Of a DNA stretch of 64,000 nucleotides, positions 43,363 through 52,223 are shown one piece after another. The stretch's first letter is position 1, and each line of letters opens with the position of its first letter. This DNA is from Bittarella massiliensis (ex Durand et al. 2017). GTDB taxonomy: Bacteria; Bacillota; Clostridia; Oscillospirales; Ruminococcaceae. Made by a program: the position numbers and the translations under genes. The DNA lies in the NCBI RefSeq assembly GCF_017566145.1, contig NZ_JABFCL010000003.1, positions 248,001 to 312,000 of the forward strand. Direction: 5' to 3'. Under the pieces are notes generated by a model. The model saw only the letters and a list, made by a program, of their open reading frames with translations, ran no database searches and was not told where the DNA came from.

Positions 43363-44292
43363 GTGCGACATATCCTCATTGACACCGACACCGGCTCCGA
43401 CGATGCGGTGGCCATTGTCATGGCCCTGCACTGCCCAGGGGTCCGGGTCGAGGCGATCACCGCCGTGGCGGGCAATGTCCCGCTGGAACAGGCCGGGCGC
43501 AACGCCCGCATCGCCGTCGAGTGGGCGGGCCCCGCCCGACCGCCGGTCTACCTGGGCTGCGGCGGGCCGATGCTGCGGGAGCTGACCTACGCCTATGAGA
43601 CCCACGGCCGCGATGGGATGGGGGACATGGGCGTCCCCGACCCGCAGATGCCCCTGGCCGCCGGTCACGGGGCCGATGTCATCATCGAGCTGGCCCGGCG
43701 CTTTGCCGGGGAGTTGGAGATTGTGGCCCTGGGGCCGCTGACCAACCTGGCCCTGGCCCTGCTGCGGGAGCCGCGGGTGGCCGGCTGGGTCAAACAGCTG
43801 ACGGTGATGGGCTCATCCGGCTTTGGCCCGGGCAATGTCACCCCCACGGCCGAGTTCAACATCTGGGCCGACCCGGAGGCCTGTGCCGTGGTGCTGCGCG
43901 CGGGCATCCCCCAGCTCTACGCCGGGTGGGACCTCTGCTGCGGCGAGGCGGTCCTCACCGAGGAGGAGATCGAGAAGGTGCTGGCGGAGGGCAGCCCCTG
44001 CGCCCGGCTGTGTATCCGCTGCAATCGCTGCTTGATGGCGCTCAACGCCCGCCGCTTCGGCTCCCCCTGTTTGGACATGGCCGACCCGGTGGCCATGGCG
44101 GTGGCCCTCTGGCCGGAACTGGTCAAGGAGAGCCTGCCCTGTTTTTCCTATGTCAACACCGGCGAGGGGCTGGACAGGGGCCAGTTGGTGTTTGACTGGA
44201 CCGGCGCCGCCGGGCGCCCTGCCAACGCCGCGGTGGTGCGGGCCATCCACATCCCCGCCATGAAGGCGCGACTGCTGGAAGCCATCTTGTGA
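43363..44292 (+). CDS. Inosine-uridine preferring nucleoside hydrolase
   Basis: The 309-residue protein has the calcium-binding signature DTDTGSDDA at residues 7-15, the core VALGPLTNLALAL and NVTPTAEFNIWADPEAC, and the typical PVAMAVAL region. It hydrolyses ribonucleosides to ribose and base in salvage. The GTG at 43363, after GAGGAGGG, is used. It lies divergent from metG with about 200 nt between. The substrate (purine or pyrimidine nucleoside) cannot be settled from sequence. Confidence 0.93.
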   Translation: MRHILIDTDTGSDDAVAIVMALHCPGVRVEAITAVAGNVPLEQAGRNARIAVEWAGPARPPVYLGCGGPMLRELTYAYETHGRDGMGDMGVPDPQMPLAAGHGADVIIELARRFAGELEIVALGPLTNLALALLREPRVAGWVKQLTVMGSSGFGPGNVTPTAEFNIWADPEACAVVLRAGIPQLYAGWDLCCGEAVLTEEEIEKVLAEGSPCARLCIRCNRCLMALNARRFGSPCLDMADPVAMAVALWPELVKESLPCFSYVNTGEGLDRGQLVFDWTGAAGRPANAAVVRAIHIPAMKARLLEAIL

Positions 44293-44476
44293 AGAGGGCC
44301 GCGGCCGGCAAAACCAAAGCGCGCCTTCGGGAGAGGCGGGCAGGCGGCATCTCTGTGAACTGTTTTTGACGCCGGGCGGGGAAGGGGACGTATGACCGCT
44401 TCCCCCGTGTCCGCTGCAAACGGGCAGAATTTGGCGGCTGAACGCCGCGATAGAGGAGAGAAGGGAGGAACTGGCT

Positions 44477-44893
44477 GTGGAATGGGAGATTCGCACCGCG
44501 CTGAAGGGGATGGTGCGCCGGGGGGAGAGGATCCTGATCCTCCGGCGCTCGGACAGCGATGAGATCGGGCCGGGGAACTGGGAGTTTCCCGGCGGAAAAA
44601 TTCGCTTTGGAGAGGAGTTGGAGGAGGCTCTCCTGCGGGAGATCGAGGAGGAGAGCGGCCTGGCCGTCGAGCCGGGAGAGCTGCTCTACGCCACCACCTT
44701 CCACCCGGCCCCCCACCGGCAGATCGTGCTTCTCGGTTACGCCTGCTACTGGACGGGGGGCGAGGTGGCCCTGTCAAAGGAGCACCAGGAGGCCCGCTGG
44801 GCCACCCGGGAGGAGATGGGGGAACTGCTTCCCACCTCCATCCTGGCCGATCTGGAGCGGTGGAATGTCTGGGACCGGTTGGGCCTGGCATGA
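44477..44893 (+). CDS. NUDIX hydrolase
   Basis: The 138-residue protein carries a complete Nudix box from Gly40: G(5)E(7)REUxEExGU read as GKIRFGEELEEALLREIEEESGL, so the metal-binding glutamates are intact. The N-terminal VRRGERILILRRS binds the substrate phosphate side. It cleaves a nucleoside diphosphate linked to another moiety; MutT/NUDT-type detoxification of oxidised nucleotides is a fair guess. GTG start with GGGAGG at 9 nt. Confidence 0.9.
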   Translation: MEWEIRTALKGMVRRGERILILRRSDSDEIGPGNWEFPGGKIRFGEELEEALLREIEEESGLAVEPGELLYATTFHPAPHRQIVLLGYACYWTGGEVALSKEHQEARWATREEMGELLPTSILADLERWNVWDRLGLA

Positions 44894-44900
44894 CCGAAAA

Positions 44901-44947
44901 AGAGAGCCCCCCGACCAGCAGGTGTTTGCCGGTCGGGGGGCTCTCTT
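44901..44947. terminator. Bidirectional terminator between NUDIX and ClC genes
   Basis: AGAGAGCCCCCCGACC pairs with GGTCGGGGGGCTCTCT over a 14-nt loop, flanked by A and T stretches, serving converging transcripts. Confidence 0.85.
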
Positions 44948-44959
44948 CGTGGGGGGAGG

Positions 44960-46537
44960 TCAGTGCTCCCGGACGGCGGTCTCGCACCAGCGGGCCATGG
45001 CCTCCCGCACGGCGGGGATGTCCGACTCGTCGCAGAGGAGGGAGAGCTGATCCCCCTGCAGGAGGAGGGTGGCCCCGCCGGGCACCAGCTCCCTCTCCCC
45101 CCGGCGAACCGAGACCACCAGGCTGCCGGCGGGCCAGTCGATCTGGCTGAGGGTGCGGCCGCAGGCGGGGGAGCCCATGCAGACGGGAGCTTCCACCAGC
45201 ACCTTTTCGCCGGTGGGTTCCAGGGGGCGGCCCCGGTTTTTGAGCAGCCGCTCCAGCAGCTGGTCATAGACCGGCTTGCAACCCAGCAAGTCGGCGGTGG
45301 CGTAGGCCACCAGGGAGACCAGGGAGAGGGTGAGCAGGTGGGTAAAGCTGCCGGTCATCTCGCTGATGAGGAGGATGCCGGTCACCGGCGCGCGGACGAT
45401 GGCGGCAAAGTACCCGGCCATCCCCAGGATGACGAAGTTGTCCACCATCTCGGGGGACAATCCCAGGGAGGGGGCCAGCCCGGCGAAGAAGCCCGCCCCC
45501 ACCAGGGAGCCCAGGACCAACAGCGGAAGGAAGATGCCCCCCGGTACCCCCGCGCCGAAACTGGCCATGGAGAAGAGAAATTTGCAGCAAAAGAGGAGGG
45601 CCACCGCCCCCAGGGTCGCGGTGGGGTCGATCCCCTCCACCAGGGCGTGGCCGCCCCCTAGCAGCTGGGGGGCGACAAAGGCCAGCACCCCGGCCAGCAA
45701 GAAGGGGATCAGGGTGCGCAGGTAGGCGGGCCGGACGCGGGCGTAGAGGTCCTGTGCCAGGGAGGTGCAGCGGTTGTAGAGAACCCCCAGCAGCCCCAGG
45801 GCGACCCCCAGCAAAGCTACCGCCCAATAGTGGCGGATGGGGAGCATCTGCCGCACCGACAGGTCAAAGACCGGCTCTAGGCCGAAGATGTTTTTGGACA
45901 GGAAGTCGGCGGTGATGGAGGCGGACATGGCCGGCAGCAGCACGTCCAGCGAGAAGTTCTTGTGCACCTCCTCCAGGGAGAAGAGGACCCCGGCAAAGGG
46001 GGCGTTGAAGGCCGCGGCCAGACCCGCCGAAGCGCCGCAGGTCATGAGCAGCTTCTCCTCGGTGCGGATGCGGGCGGTCAGCCGGGAAAAGCCCTTGCCC
46101 GCCATGGCCCCCAGCTGGATGGAGGGGCCCTCCCGCCCCAGGGAGAGGCCGGCCCCCAGGCTGAGCAGCCCGCCGGCAAACTTGGCCAGCAGTACCCGCC
46201 ACCAGCGCTGGTGCAGCTGGCCGACCATCTCCCCCTCCACCTGGGGGATGCCCGAGCCGGAGATATAGGGCTCCCACCGCAGAAGGAGGGTCACCAGCCC
46301 TGCCGCCCCGGCCAGGGCCAAAAGCCAGAGGGCCGTCCCCCAGACGCCCAGCCCCCGGCAAAAGGCGATGGCCTGGCCCCGCAGACTGTCGGCCCCCTGG
46401 ATGGCCAGCCGGAAGAGAATGGCCACCAGCCCGGCGACGGCGCCCACGGCGATCCCCTCCAGCACCAGGGAGTAGCGGTACCCCCGTACCCGCTTGACCG
46501 TTTTGGCGACGGCTCCTTCCCCTTGTTGTTCTGACAT
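44960..46537 (-). CDS. ClC-type chloride channel/H+ exchanger with TrkA-C domain
   Basis: The 525-residue protein has the three ClC selectivity motifs: GSGIPQ, GREGP (the gating glutamate) and GVPGGIFLP. It also has a SLEEVHKNF stretch whose Glu corresponds to the proton glutamate of exchangers. A cytosolic TrkA-C/RCK_C domain follows (about residues 440-515: GRTLSQIDWPAGSLVVSVRRG). It should swap chloride for protons. I chose the ATG at 46537, 8 nt after GGAGGGGG; the ATG at 46543 is too close to it. Confidence 0.93.
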   Translation of the reverse strand: MSEQQGEGAVAKTVKRVRGYRYSLVLEGIAVGAVAGLVAILFRLAIQGADSLRGQAIAFCRGLGVWGTALWLLALAGAAGLVTLLLRWEPYISGSGIPQVEGEMVGQLHQRWWRVLLAKFAGGLLSLGAGLSLGREGPSIQLGAMAGKGFSRLTARIRTEEKLLMTCGASAGLAAAFNAPFAGVLFSLEEVHKNFSLDVLLPAMSASITADFLSKNIFGLEPVFDLSVRQMLPIRHYWAVALLGVALGLLGVLYNRCTSLAQDLYARVRPAYLRTLIPFLLAGVLAFVAPQLLGGGHALVEGIDPTATLGAVALLFCCKFLFSMASFGAGVPGGIFLPLLVLGSLVGAGFFAGLAPSLGLSPEMVDNFVILGMAGYFAAIVRAPVTGILLISEMTGSFTHLLTLSLVSLVAYATADLLGCKPVYDQLLERLLKNRGRPLEPTGEKVLVEAPVCMGSPACGRTLSQIDWPAGSLVVSVRRGERELVPGGATLLLQGDQLSLLCDESDIPAVREAMARWCETAVREH

Positions 46538-46827
46538 GGCCATTTCCCCCTCCGTTTTTCTTCTGCCGCAAAAAGGCCGCGTTCCCCGGCGGGGATCTCT
46601 CCCCGCCGGTTCGCGGCCGGACGATTTCTGCCTTTTAGTATACTGCGCCGCCGCGGCAAAGAAAAGGGAAAGGGGCGGTCAAAACGATGAAATATGAATA
46701 AAATTTGAACTGGTTTTCGGGCGGTTTAACCGCCCTCCTTCCCCCGCGCTTGTGTGAGGGGAGAAAATCCCGTATAATGGGTGCGAGAAAAAGGACGCCC
46801 CGCGAGGGGAAAAGGGAGGAACCAACA

Positions 46828-47520
46828 TTGTCAAAATACCGCTTTCTTCTGCTGGATGCCGACAACACCCTGCTGGATTTCGACCGGGCTGAGGAGATTG
46901 CCCTGCAGAGCGCCTTTGCGCGGTGGGAAGTGCCCCTGACAGAGGCGGTGCGGGCGCGCTATCAGGCCATCAACAGCCGGCTGTGGGAGCAGTTTGAGCG
47001 GGGGGAGGTCAGCAAGGAGAAACTCCAGTCCCAGCGATTTGACGCGCTTTTCGCCGAACTGGGGCTGCCCCACTCGGGGGCGGACTTCAACCGCACCTAC
47101 ATGGACGCCCTGGGGGAGCAGGGCTGCTCGATCCCCGGGGCGGCCGACGTCTGCCGCCGGCTTTCCCAGCACTGCCCCCTCTACCTGGTGACCAACGGGG
47201 TCAGCCGCACCCAGCGCCGCCGGTTGCAGGGCAGCGACATCACCCCCTACATCGCCGACATCTTTGTCTCCGAGGACACCGGCTACCAAAAACCACAGAG
47301 GGAGTACTTTGACTACGTGGCCGCCCACATCCCCGGCTTTGACCGCTCGGCAGCCCTTCTGGTGGGGGACTCCCTCACCTCCGACATGATGGGGGGGCAA
47401 AACGCCGGCATCGACACCTGTTGGTATAACCCTGGGGGCAAGCCCAATTCCCTGGGGGTGCCGGTGACCTATGAGATCACCCGCCTCGAAGAGCTGCCCG
47501 CCCTGGTGGCCGAGGCATGA
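46828..47520 (+). CDS. HAD hydrolase, YjjG/YfnB-like nucleotidase
   Basis: The 230-residue phosphatase has the HAD motifs LLDADNTLLDFD (nucleophile and general acid Asp10 and Asp12), LVTNGV, QKPQREYF (the Lys) and LVGDSLTSDMMGG. The size and the GVSRTQRRRL segment are typical of YjjG/YfnB, 5'-nucleotidases that detoxify modified nucleotides. TTG start behind GGGAGG. The stop overlaps the next gene by 4 nt. Confidence 0.9.
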   Translation: MSKYRFLLLDADNTLLDFDRAEEIALQSAFARWEVPLTEAVRARYQAINSRLWEQFERGEVSKEKLQSQRFDALFAELGLPHSGADFNRTYMDALGEQGCSIPGAADVCRRLSQHCPLYLVTNGVSRTQRRRLQGSDITPYIADIFVSEDTGYQKPQREYFDYVAAHIPGFDRSAALLVGDSLTSDMMGGQNAGIDTCWYNPGGKPNSLGVPVTYEITRLEELPALVAEA

Positions 47521-48038
47521 GCGGCGGGATGGAGGCGCCGATCGAAGAGGGGCGCTACGCCCTGTTTTTGCAGCTTTTGGACGCCCTGGACGAGGGCTGC
47601 CAGCTGATGGAACTGTACGACGCCATGCCCCACCGCTACGGCGGCGAGACCCTCTACCAGGCCGAGAGCCACACCATCGCCCTCATCGGCCGCAGTCCGG
47701 GCATCACCGTCACCGATTTGGCGGCAAGGCTGCAAAAGACTCCCAGTGCCTGCTCGCAGATGGTGCGCCGGCTGCGGGAGAAGGGATGGGTGACCCAGGC
47801 CAAAAACGCCCGCAACAACCGGGAGCAAAATCTGGGGCTCACCGAGCACGGCTGGGTCATCTTTGAAAATCACGAGCGCTTTGACAGGGAGTGTTACCAG
47901 CGCAGCTGCCGCAATCTGGCGGACTTTACCGACGGGGAGCTACGGATCTACCTGGCGATACAGGAGCACCTCAACGCCTCCTTCCGTCAGGATGTGGAAA
48001 GAAGCCGCCGGGATTTTAGCGAAATCCCCGAAAAATGA
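47517..48038 (+). CDS. MarR-family transcriptional regulator
   Basis: The 173-residue protein has a winged helix at about residues 50-120 (ESHTIALIGRSPGITVTDLAARLQKTPSACSQMVRRLREKGWVT) followed by NREQNLGLTEHGW as wing, with flanking helices for dimerisation. The ATG overlaps the HAD stop (ATGA), so the two are co-translated. The target and ligand are unknown; the next gene, for a C-S lyase, has its own promoter starting 19 nt after the stop and may be controlled by it. Confidence 0.88.
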   Translation: MSGGMEAPIEEGRYALFLQLLDALDEGCQLMELYDAMPHRYGGETLYQAESHTIALIGRSPGITVTDLAARLQKTPSACSQMVRRLREKGWVTQAKNARNNREQNLGLTEHGWVIFENHERFDRECYQRSCRNLADFTDGELRIYLAIQEHLNASFRQDVERSRRDFSEIPEK

Positions 48039-48056
48039 GTTTTCTCTCTGCACCGA

Positions 48057-48085
48057 TTGACAAACGCTTTCCGCGGCGATAGGAT
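48057..48085 (+). promoter_or_regulatory. SigA promoter of the MalY-type gene
   Basis: TTGACA, a 17-nt spacer and TAGGAT lie 105 nt before the ATG. The leader between carries a CCCCCA/TGGGGG hairpin (48136-48152) of unknown role. Confidence 0.7.
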
Positions 48086-48190
48086 GGAAACAGGTAATAC
48101 TTAAGCAGCTTAAACGTTGTCGGTGCTGAACCACCCCCACTCGAGATGGGGGCGGCGCGGCCCGGCCGTCTAAAAAAGGAGACGTGTGCG

Positions 48191-49369
48191 ATGAGAAAGT
48201 ACGATCTGGACCAGCTCGTTGACCGCAAGGGTACCTTTAGCTCCAAGTGGGAGTTTATGCCCGGCGACGACCAGTCCGCCCTGCCCCTCTGGGTGGCGGA
48301 CATGGATTTCCCCTGCGCCGACCCCATCATCGACGCGCTGCACAAGCGCATCGACCGCAAGATCTTCGGCTATACCGTCTACAACAACCCCACCTATAAA
48401 GAGGCGGTCACCGGCTGGTACAAGCGCCGCCACGGGTGGGATGTCAAGGCCGAGGACGTCTTCTTCTCCCCCGGCGTGGTGCCCGCCATCTGTTACCTGA
48501 TCCAGGCCCTGTCTGAAGAGGGGGACGGCATTGTCATTCAGCGCCCGGTCTACTACCCCTTCACCAACAGCATCCTCGGCAACGGCCGCAAGGTGGTCAA
48601 CAACCCCCTGATCTATCAGGATGGCCGCTACACCATGGACTACGAGGACCTGGACAAGAAGATGGCCGACCCCGGCGTCAAGGGGATGATCCTCTGCAGC
48701 CCCCACAACCCGGTGGGCCGGGTCTGGACCCTGGACGAGCTGAAACAGGTGGTGGAGATCGCCAAGAAGTACGACAAGTGGATCATCTCCGACGAGATTC
48801 ACTTTGACTTGGTGCGGGAGGGGGTCACCCACATCCCCCTGCTCAAGGCCTGCCCCGAGTACAAAGACCGGATCATCGTCTGCACCGCCCCCAGCAAGAC
48901 CTTCAACCTGGCGGGGATGCAGCTGTCCAACATCGTCATCGAAAACCCCGAGTACCAGGAGAAGTGGCTGCACACCATCGGCGACAAGAACTCGGTGGGA
49001 TTTGCCAATCCCTTCGGCATCACCGCCATGATCGCCGCCTACAACGAGAGCGAGGATTGGCTCAACCAGGTCAACGCCTACATCGACGGCAACATCGCCT
49101 TCTGCAAAGCGTTTGTGGCCGAGCGGCTTCCCAAAGCCACCATGGTCGACTGCGAGGGCACCTACCTGGTCTGGCTGGACTTGAGAGAGTACTGCAAGGA
49201 CAAGGAGGAGCTGGAGGAGCTGATGCTGCGCCGGGCCAAGGTCGCCCTGGACGAGGGTTACATGTTCGGCGAAGAGGGCATTGGCTGGGAGCGCATCAAT
49301 GTGGCCTGCCCCCGCTCCATTGTCAAGGAGTGCATGGAGCGGATGGCCCAGGTGCTGGAAGGCAAATAG
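48191..49369 (+). CDS. MalY/PatB-type PLP-dependent C-S lyase (cystathionine beta-lyase)
   Basis: The 392-residue fold-type I PLP enzyme starts YDLDQLVDRKGTFSSKWE and has LPLWVADMDF, which are marks of the MalY/PatB group. It also has SPHNPVGRVW (substrate binding), SDEIHFDL, the PLP lysine in APSKTFNLAGMQ and a C-terminal ERINVACPRS. It should split cystathionine or cysteine S-conjugates to a thiol, pyruvate and ammonia. ATG at 48191 behind AAAAAGGAG. It may be regulated by the MarR protein upstream. Confidence 0.94.
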   Translation: MRKYDLDQLVDRKGTFSSKWEFMPGDDQSALPLWVADMDFPCADPIIDALHKRIDRKIFGYTVYNNPTYKEAVTGWYKRRHGWDVKAEDVFFSPGVVPAICYLIQALSEEGDGIVIQRPVYYPFTNSILGNGRKVVNNPLIYQDGRYTMDYEDLDKKMADPGVKGMILCSPHNPVGRVWTLDELKQVVEIAKKYDKWIISDEIHFDLVREGVTHIPLLKACPEYKDRIIVCTAPSKTFNLAGMQLSNIVIENPEYQEKWLHTIGDKNSVGFANPFGITAMIAAYNESEDWLNQVNAYIDGNIAFCKAFVAERLPKATMVDCEGTYLVWLDLREYCKDKEELEELMLRRAKVALDEGYMFGEEGIGWERINVACPRSIVKECMERMAQVLEGK

Positions 49370-49387
49370 AGAGCGCTTCTGTACGGC

Positions 49388-49430
49388 GAGAGCCGGAGAC
49401 CGGAAATTTCCGGCCTCCGGCTCTCTTTTT
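49388..49430 (+). terminator. Terminator of the MalY-type gene
   Basis: GAGAGCCGGAG pairs with CTCCGGCTCTC through an inner CGGAAATTTCCG palindrome; five T follow. Confidence 0.85.
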
Positions 49431-49432
49431 GC

Positions 49433-49735
49433 GCGCTGGGGGAGGGGGGGCCACCGGCGTCAGGGTGGCCAGCCCCCCGGGACGCCAACCGGGTGTTCGG
49501 CCGCCGGAGTGAGAGGGGCAGTTGATTTTTGCGCAGTCCCAAGATGGGGTGACGCCGGTCGATGCCAGCCAGTCCTGCGCGAAAGGGGGGACCGATTTCT
49601 AGCAGGGGTTGACCTTGTGGGCCCTTTCCGGCAGTATGCCCTTTTGGTTTGCCGCCCCGTGCGATGTGGCTGAGCGGTCAAGCAAATGGGGGTGTGTCGT
49701 CAGATGGTTGCCCTGCCGATTGTTTGCGGGTGAAT
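49433..49735. other. Intergenic stretch, no gene seen
   Basis: This 300-nt GC-rich stretch lies between the terminator and the alkD-like promoter. No supported frame or RNA gene is visible. Confidence 0.45.
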
Positions 49736-49764
49736 TGACAACAACTGCCCACCGGGGGATAATG
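49736..49764 (+). promoter_or_regulatory. SigA promoter of the alkylation-repair operon
   Basis: A perfect TTGACA, a 17-nt spacer and GATAAT lie 27 nt before the GTG start of the AlkD-like gene. Confidence 0.85.
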
Positions 49765-49791
49765 GGGAAAATGAGAGGGGAGTGACCGTTC

Positions 49792-50541
49792 GTGGAGAAG
49801 CCGCCCTTTGCGCGAAACTGCTGGCAGCCGCAGGACTACCGGGCCTTTGTGGCCTATTTGAGGGAGCGGGCTGAGCCGGGCTACCGGGACTTTAACGCCC
49901 GCATCGTAAACGACCCCCAGTGTCCCCTGCTGGGGGTGCGGATGCCGGTGCTGCAGGCCTGCGCCCGCGCCATCGCAAAGGGGGACTGGCGGGGCTTTCT
50001 CGCCCTCTCCCGGGACGACAGCCACGAGGAGGGGATGGTGGCCGCCCTGGTGGCGGGCCGCGCCTCCTCCCTGCCCTGGCCCGAAGGGGTATCTGCGGTG
50101 GAGGGGTATATCCCCCGGGTGCACAACTGGTCCCTCTGCGACAGCTTCTGCACCGCCTGCAAGGGATTGGCCGGCCAGCCGGAGTACACCTGGTCCCTCT
50201 GCCAAAGGCTGGTGCAGGGCGGCTGCATCCCCTGGGAGGTGCGGGTGGGACTGGTGCTGGCCATGACCTATCTGCTGCGGGGGGAGTGGGCCCCGCTGGC
50301 GGTGGAACTGGCGGCGTCCGCCCCTGCGGGGGAATACTACGTGGACATGGCCCGGGCCTGGCTTTTTTGCACCGCCTGGCCCCGCTTTCCCGCGCTGGTG
50401 GAGCCCCTGCTCACCGAAGGGCGGCTGGACGACTTCACCCACAACCAAACCCTCTCCAAGCTGCGCGACTCCCGCCTGGTGGCACCGGAGGAGAAGGCGC
50501 GGCTGGGCGCCCTGCGGCGCAGAAAGGGGGCGGAGAGATGA
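49792..50541 (+). CDS. AlkD-like DNA alkylation repair protein (HEAT-repeat glycosylase)
   Basis: The 249-residue helical protein matches the DNA alkylation repair (AlkD) family. It has NDPQCPLLGVRMPVLQACARAIAKGD, EEGMVAALVAG and the conserved NWSLCDSFCTACK near the lesion-binding concave surface. AlkD excises cationic N3 and N7 alkylpurines without base flipping. It starts with GTG behind GAGGGGAG and a strong promoter. Its stop overlaps the next gene by 4 nt (ATGA), making a two-gene repair operon. Confidence 0.88.
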   Translation: MEKPPFARNCWQPQDYRAFVAYLRERAEPGYRDFNARIVNDPQCPLLGVRMPVLQACARAIAKGDWRGFLALSRDDSHEEGMVAALVAGRASSLPWPEGVSAVEGYIPRVHNWSLCDSFCTACKGLAGQPEYTWSLCQRLVQGGCIPWEVRVGLVLAMTYLLRGEWAPLAVELAASAPAGEYYVDMARAWLFCTAWPRFPALVEPLLTEGRLDDFTHNQTLSKLRDSRLVAPEEKARLGALRRRKGAER

Positions 50542-51710
50542 GGGAGATCACCCGGGCGGAGGCGGTGGCCCGGCGGCTGGCCGCCCACCACCTGACCGCG
50601 CCCCTTTCTGGGGAGGGGGCGGTGGAACAGGCCCTTCCCCTGGGGGTGCAGGACAGCCCGCCGGGGATGGGGGAGGCCGCCCTCTTCTGCCGGGTGGGGG
50701 ATTTGGCCCCCGGCTGGGTGGAGGAGGCGGTGGCCTCCGGCACGCTCTGCCGCTGCTGGAGCTTTCGCGGTGCGCCCTACCTCTTCCCCGCGGCCCAGCG
50801 GGGCCTCTTTCTCGGCGCACTCTGTGCCCGGGAAGGGGAGGAGTGGATTTATGCCTACCCCGGCTTTGCCCCGGTGGCCGCGCGGCTGGGGCTGGGGGCG
50901 GACCGGCTGCTGCCCCTGCTCTGCCAGGCGGCGGAGGAACTGCCTGGCCCGGTGACCGGCAAGGCCGAACTGGACCGGCAGCTGGCGGATTGGTTGGCCC
51001 CTCGCCTGCCCGGCGATGTGGGGGAGCGGTGGGAGAGCCCCTCCCTCTACGGCCCCAACCAGCGGCTGGGGGAGGCGGCGGTCTCCTTTTTGCTGCGGGC
51101 CTGCGCCCTGCAGGGACACCTGGTGCTGGGGCCCCGACGGGGGCGGTCCCCCCTTTTTTGGCCGGGGGACTGGGGGCGGAAACGGCTGCCCCCCGCCGAC
51201 TCCACCCTTTTGGGCGAGGGGGGGCAGAGGGAGTTGACGCGCCGCTTCCTCGCCCTTTACGGCCCGGCCACCGAGGGGGAGTTTGCGGCCTTTTTGGGCT
51301 GCTGCCCCCGGCAGGGAAAACGGCTCTGGGCCCTGGCAAAACAGGTGGGGGAACCGGTCTCCTTTTTGGGGAGGCCGGCCCTGGCCCTGGCGGCGGGGGA
51401 CTGCCCCTCCCCGCCGCGGGGGGTACAGCTGCTGCCCCCCTACGACCCCTACCTCTACGGGGGACGCCGTTGGCTCTGCGAAGAGGGGCTGGCGGGGCAG
51501 CTCTGGAAGACGGTGGGCAATCCCGGGGCCCTGCTGCGAGACGGCGTTGCCGTGGGCTGGTGGCGGGGAAAGGCGTCGGGCAAGAACTGGTCGGTCCAGT
51601 TGAAGGGCTCGCCCCTCTCCCCGGGGGAGAGGGAGGGAACTGCCGCCTGGCTGGAGCGGTACGCCGCCTTTCGCGGGCTGCGGCTAAAGGCGGTGGAGTG
51701 GCCCACATAG
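50538..51710 (+). CDS. AlkZ-like winged-helix DNA glycosylase
   Basis: The 390-residue protein has the HTH_42/AlkZ layout: EAVARRLAAHHL at the start, LFCRVGDLAP, WSFRGAPYLFP, TEGEFAAFLGC as winged-helix, and a C-terminal QLLPPYDPYLYG. AlkZ enzymes unhook DNA interstrand crosslinks or excise bulky alkyl adducts. The family Gln-rich catalytic segment (LGxQxQ or similar) reads here LGVQDSP, with only the first Gln, so activity may differ. It overlaps the AlkD-like gene by 4 nt, which supports a shared repair role. Confidence 0.8.
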   Translation: MREITRAEAVARRLAAHHLTAPLSGEGAVEQALPLGVQDSPPGMGEAALFCRVGDLAPGWVEEAVASGTLCRCWSFRGAPYLFPAAQRGLFLGALCAREGEEWIYAYPGFAPVAARLGLGADRLLPLLCQAAEELPGPVTGKAELDRQLADWLAPRLPGDVGERWESPSLYGPNQRLGEAAVSFLLRACALQGHLVLGPRRGRSPLFWPGDWGRKRLPPADSTLLGEGGQRELTRRFLALYGPATEGEFAAFLGCCPRQGKRLWALAKQVGEPVSFLGRPALALAAGDCPSPPRGVQLLPPYDPYLYGGRRWLCEEGLAGQLWKTVGNPGALLRDGVAVGWWRGKASGKNWSVQLKGSPLSPGEREGTAAWLERYAAFRGLRLKAVEWPT

Positions 51711-51720
51711 GGGGAAAAGA

Positions 51721-51764
51721 AGATCCGGGGCGGAAAACAACGGCTGTTTTCCGCCCCGGATCTG
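51721..51764 (+). terminator. Bidirectional terminator after the repair operon
   Basis: AGATCCGGGGCGGAAAACA pairs perfectly with TGTTTTCCGCCCCGGATCT over a 5-nt loop (51721-51764), between convergent operons. Confidence 0.8.
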
Positions 51765-51785
51765 TTGGTTTGATGAAAGAGGAGG

Positions 51786-52223
51786 TCACTCCTCCCGCTG
51801 TTCCCGCCGCCGCTCGATCCCCCGCCGAATGAGCCCGAGCACGGCAATATAGCAGAAGAAGAGCCCCATCACCAGCGGTTGGATCGAGATGGAGAGGAGG
51901 CCGTCTTCAACAAAGGCGACCCGCCCGGCGGCCCAGGAGAAGAGAAACTCCCCCCAGAAGAGGGCCCCCAGGGCCAGGTAGACCCAGGAGAGCCAACTGC
52001 CACTGCGCCCGAAATAGGCGTTTTTGCAGATGGCTAGGGTGAGGAAGTAGAGGGTCGGCAGCACGATGAGGAGAAGGGCCTCCACCATCGGTTCGGCCCA
52101 CTCGCCCCAGCCGGTGCGGACGATGCCGTCAGCTAGGATGAGAAAGAGGGTCAAGAGAAGGGACTGCATGGCGATTTTTTGCCGCCAGTGCAGCTGGTAC
52201 TCATCGTATTCCCGCCCGCTCAC
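51786..52223 (-). CDS. Four-helix membrane protein of an Xre cassette (second)
   Basis: The 145-residue protein has four hydrophobic helices and short charged ends; the N-terminus SGREYDEYQLHWRQKIAM resembles that of the neighbouring gene product, so the two are diverged paralogues. No named family is recognised. It is the last gene of a three-gene cassette led by an Xre-type regulator, with a 4-nt overlap. Such regulator plus small membrane protein sets are common in Firmicutes and of unknown use. GTG start with GGGGGGAG upstream. Confidence 0.75.
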   Translation of the reverse strand: MSGREYDEYQLHWRQKIAMQSLLLTLFLILADGIVRTGWGEWAEPMVEALLLIVLPTLYFLTLAICKNAYFGRSGSWLSWVYLALGALFWGEFLFSWAAGRVAFVEDGLLSISIQPLVMGLFFCYIAVLGLIRRGIERRREQREE

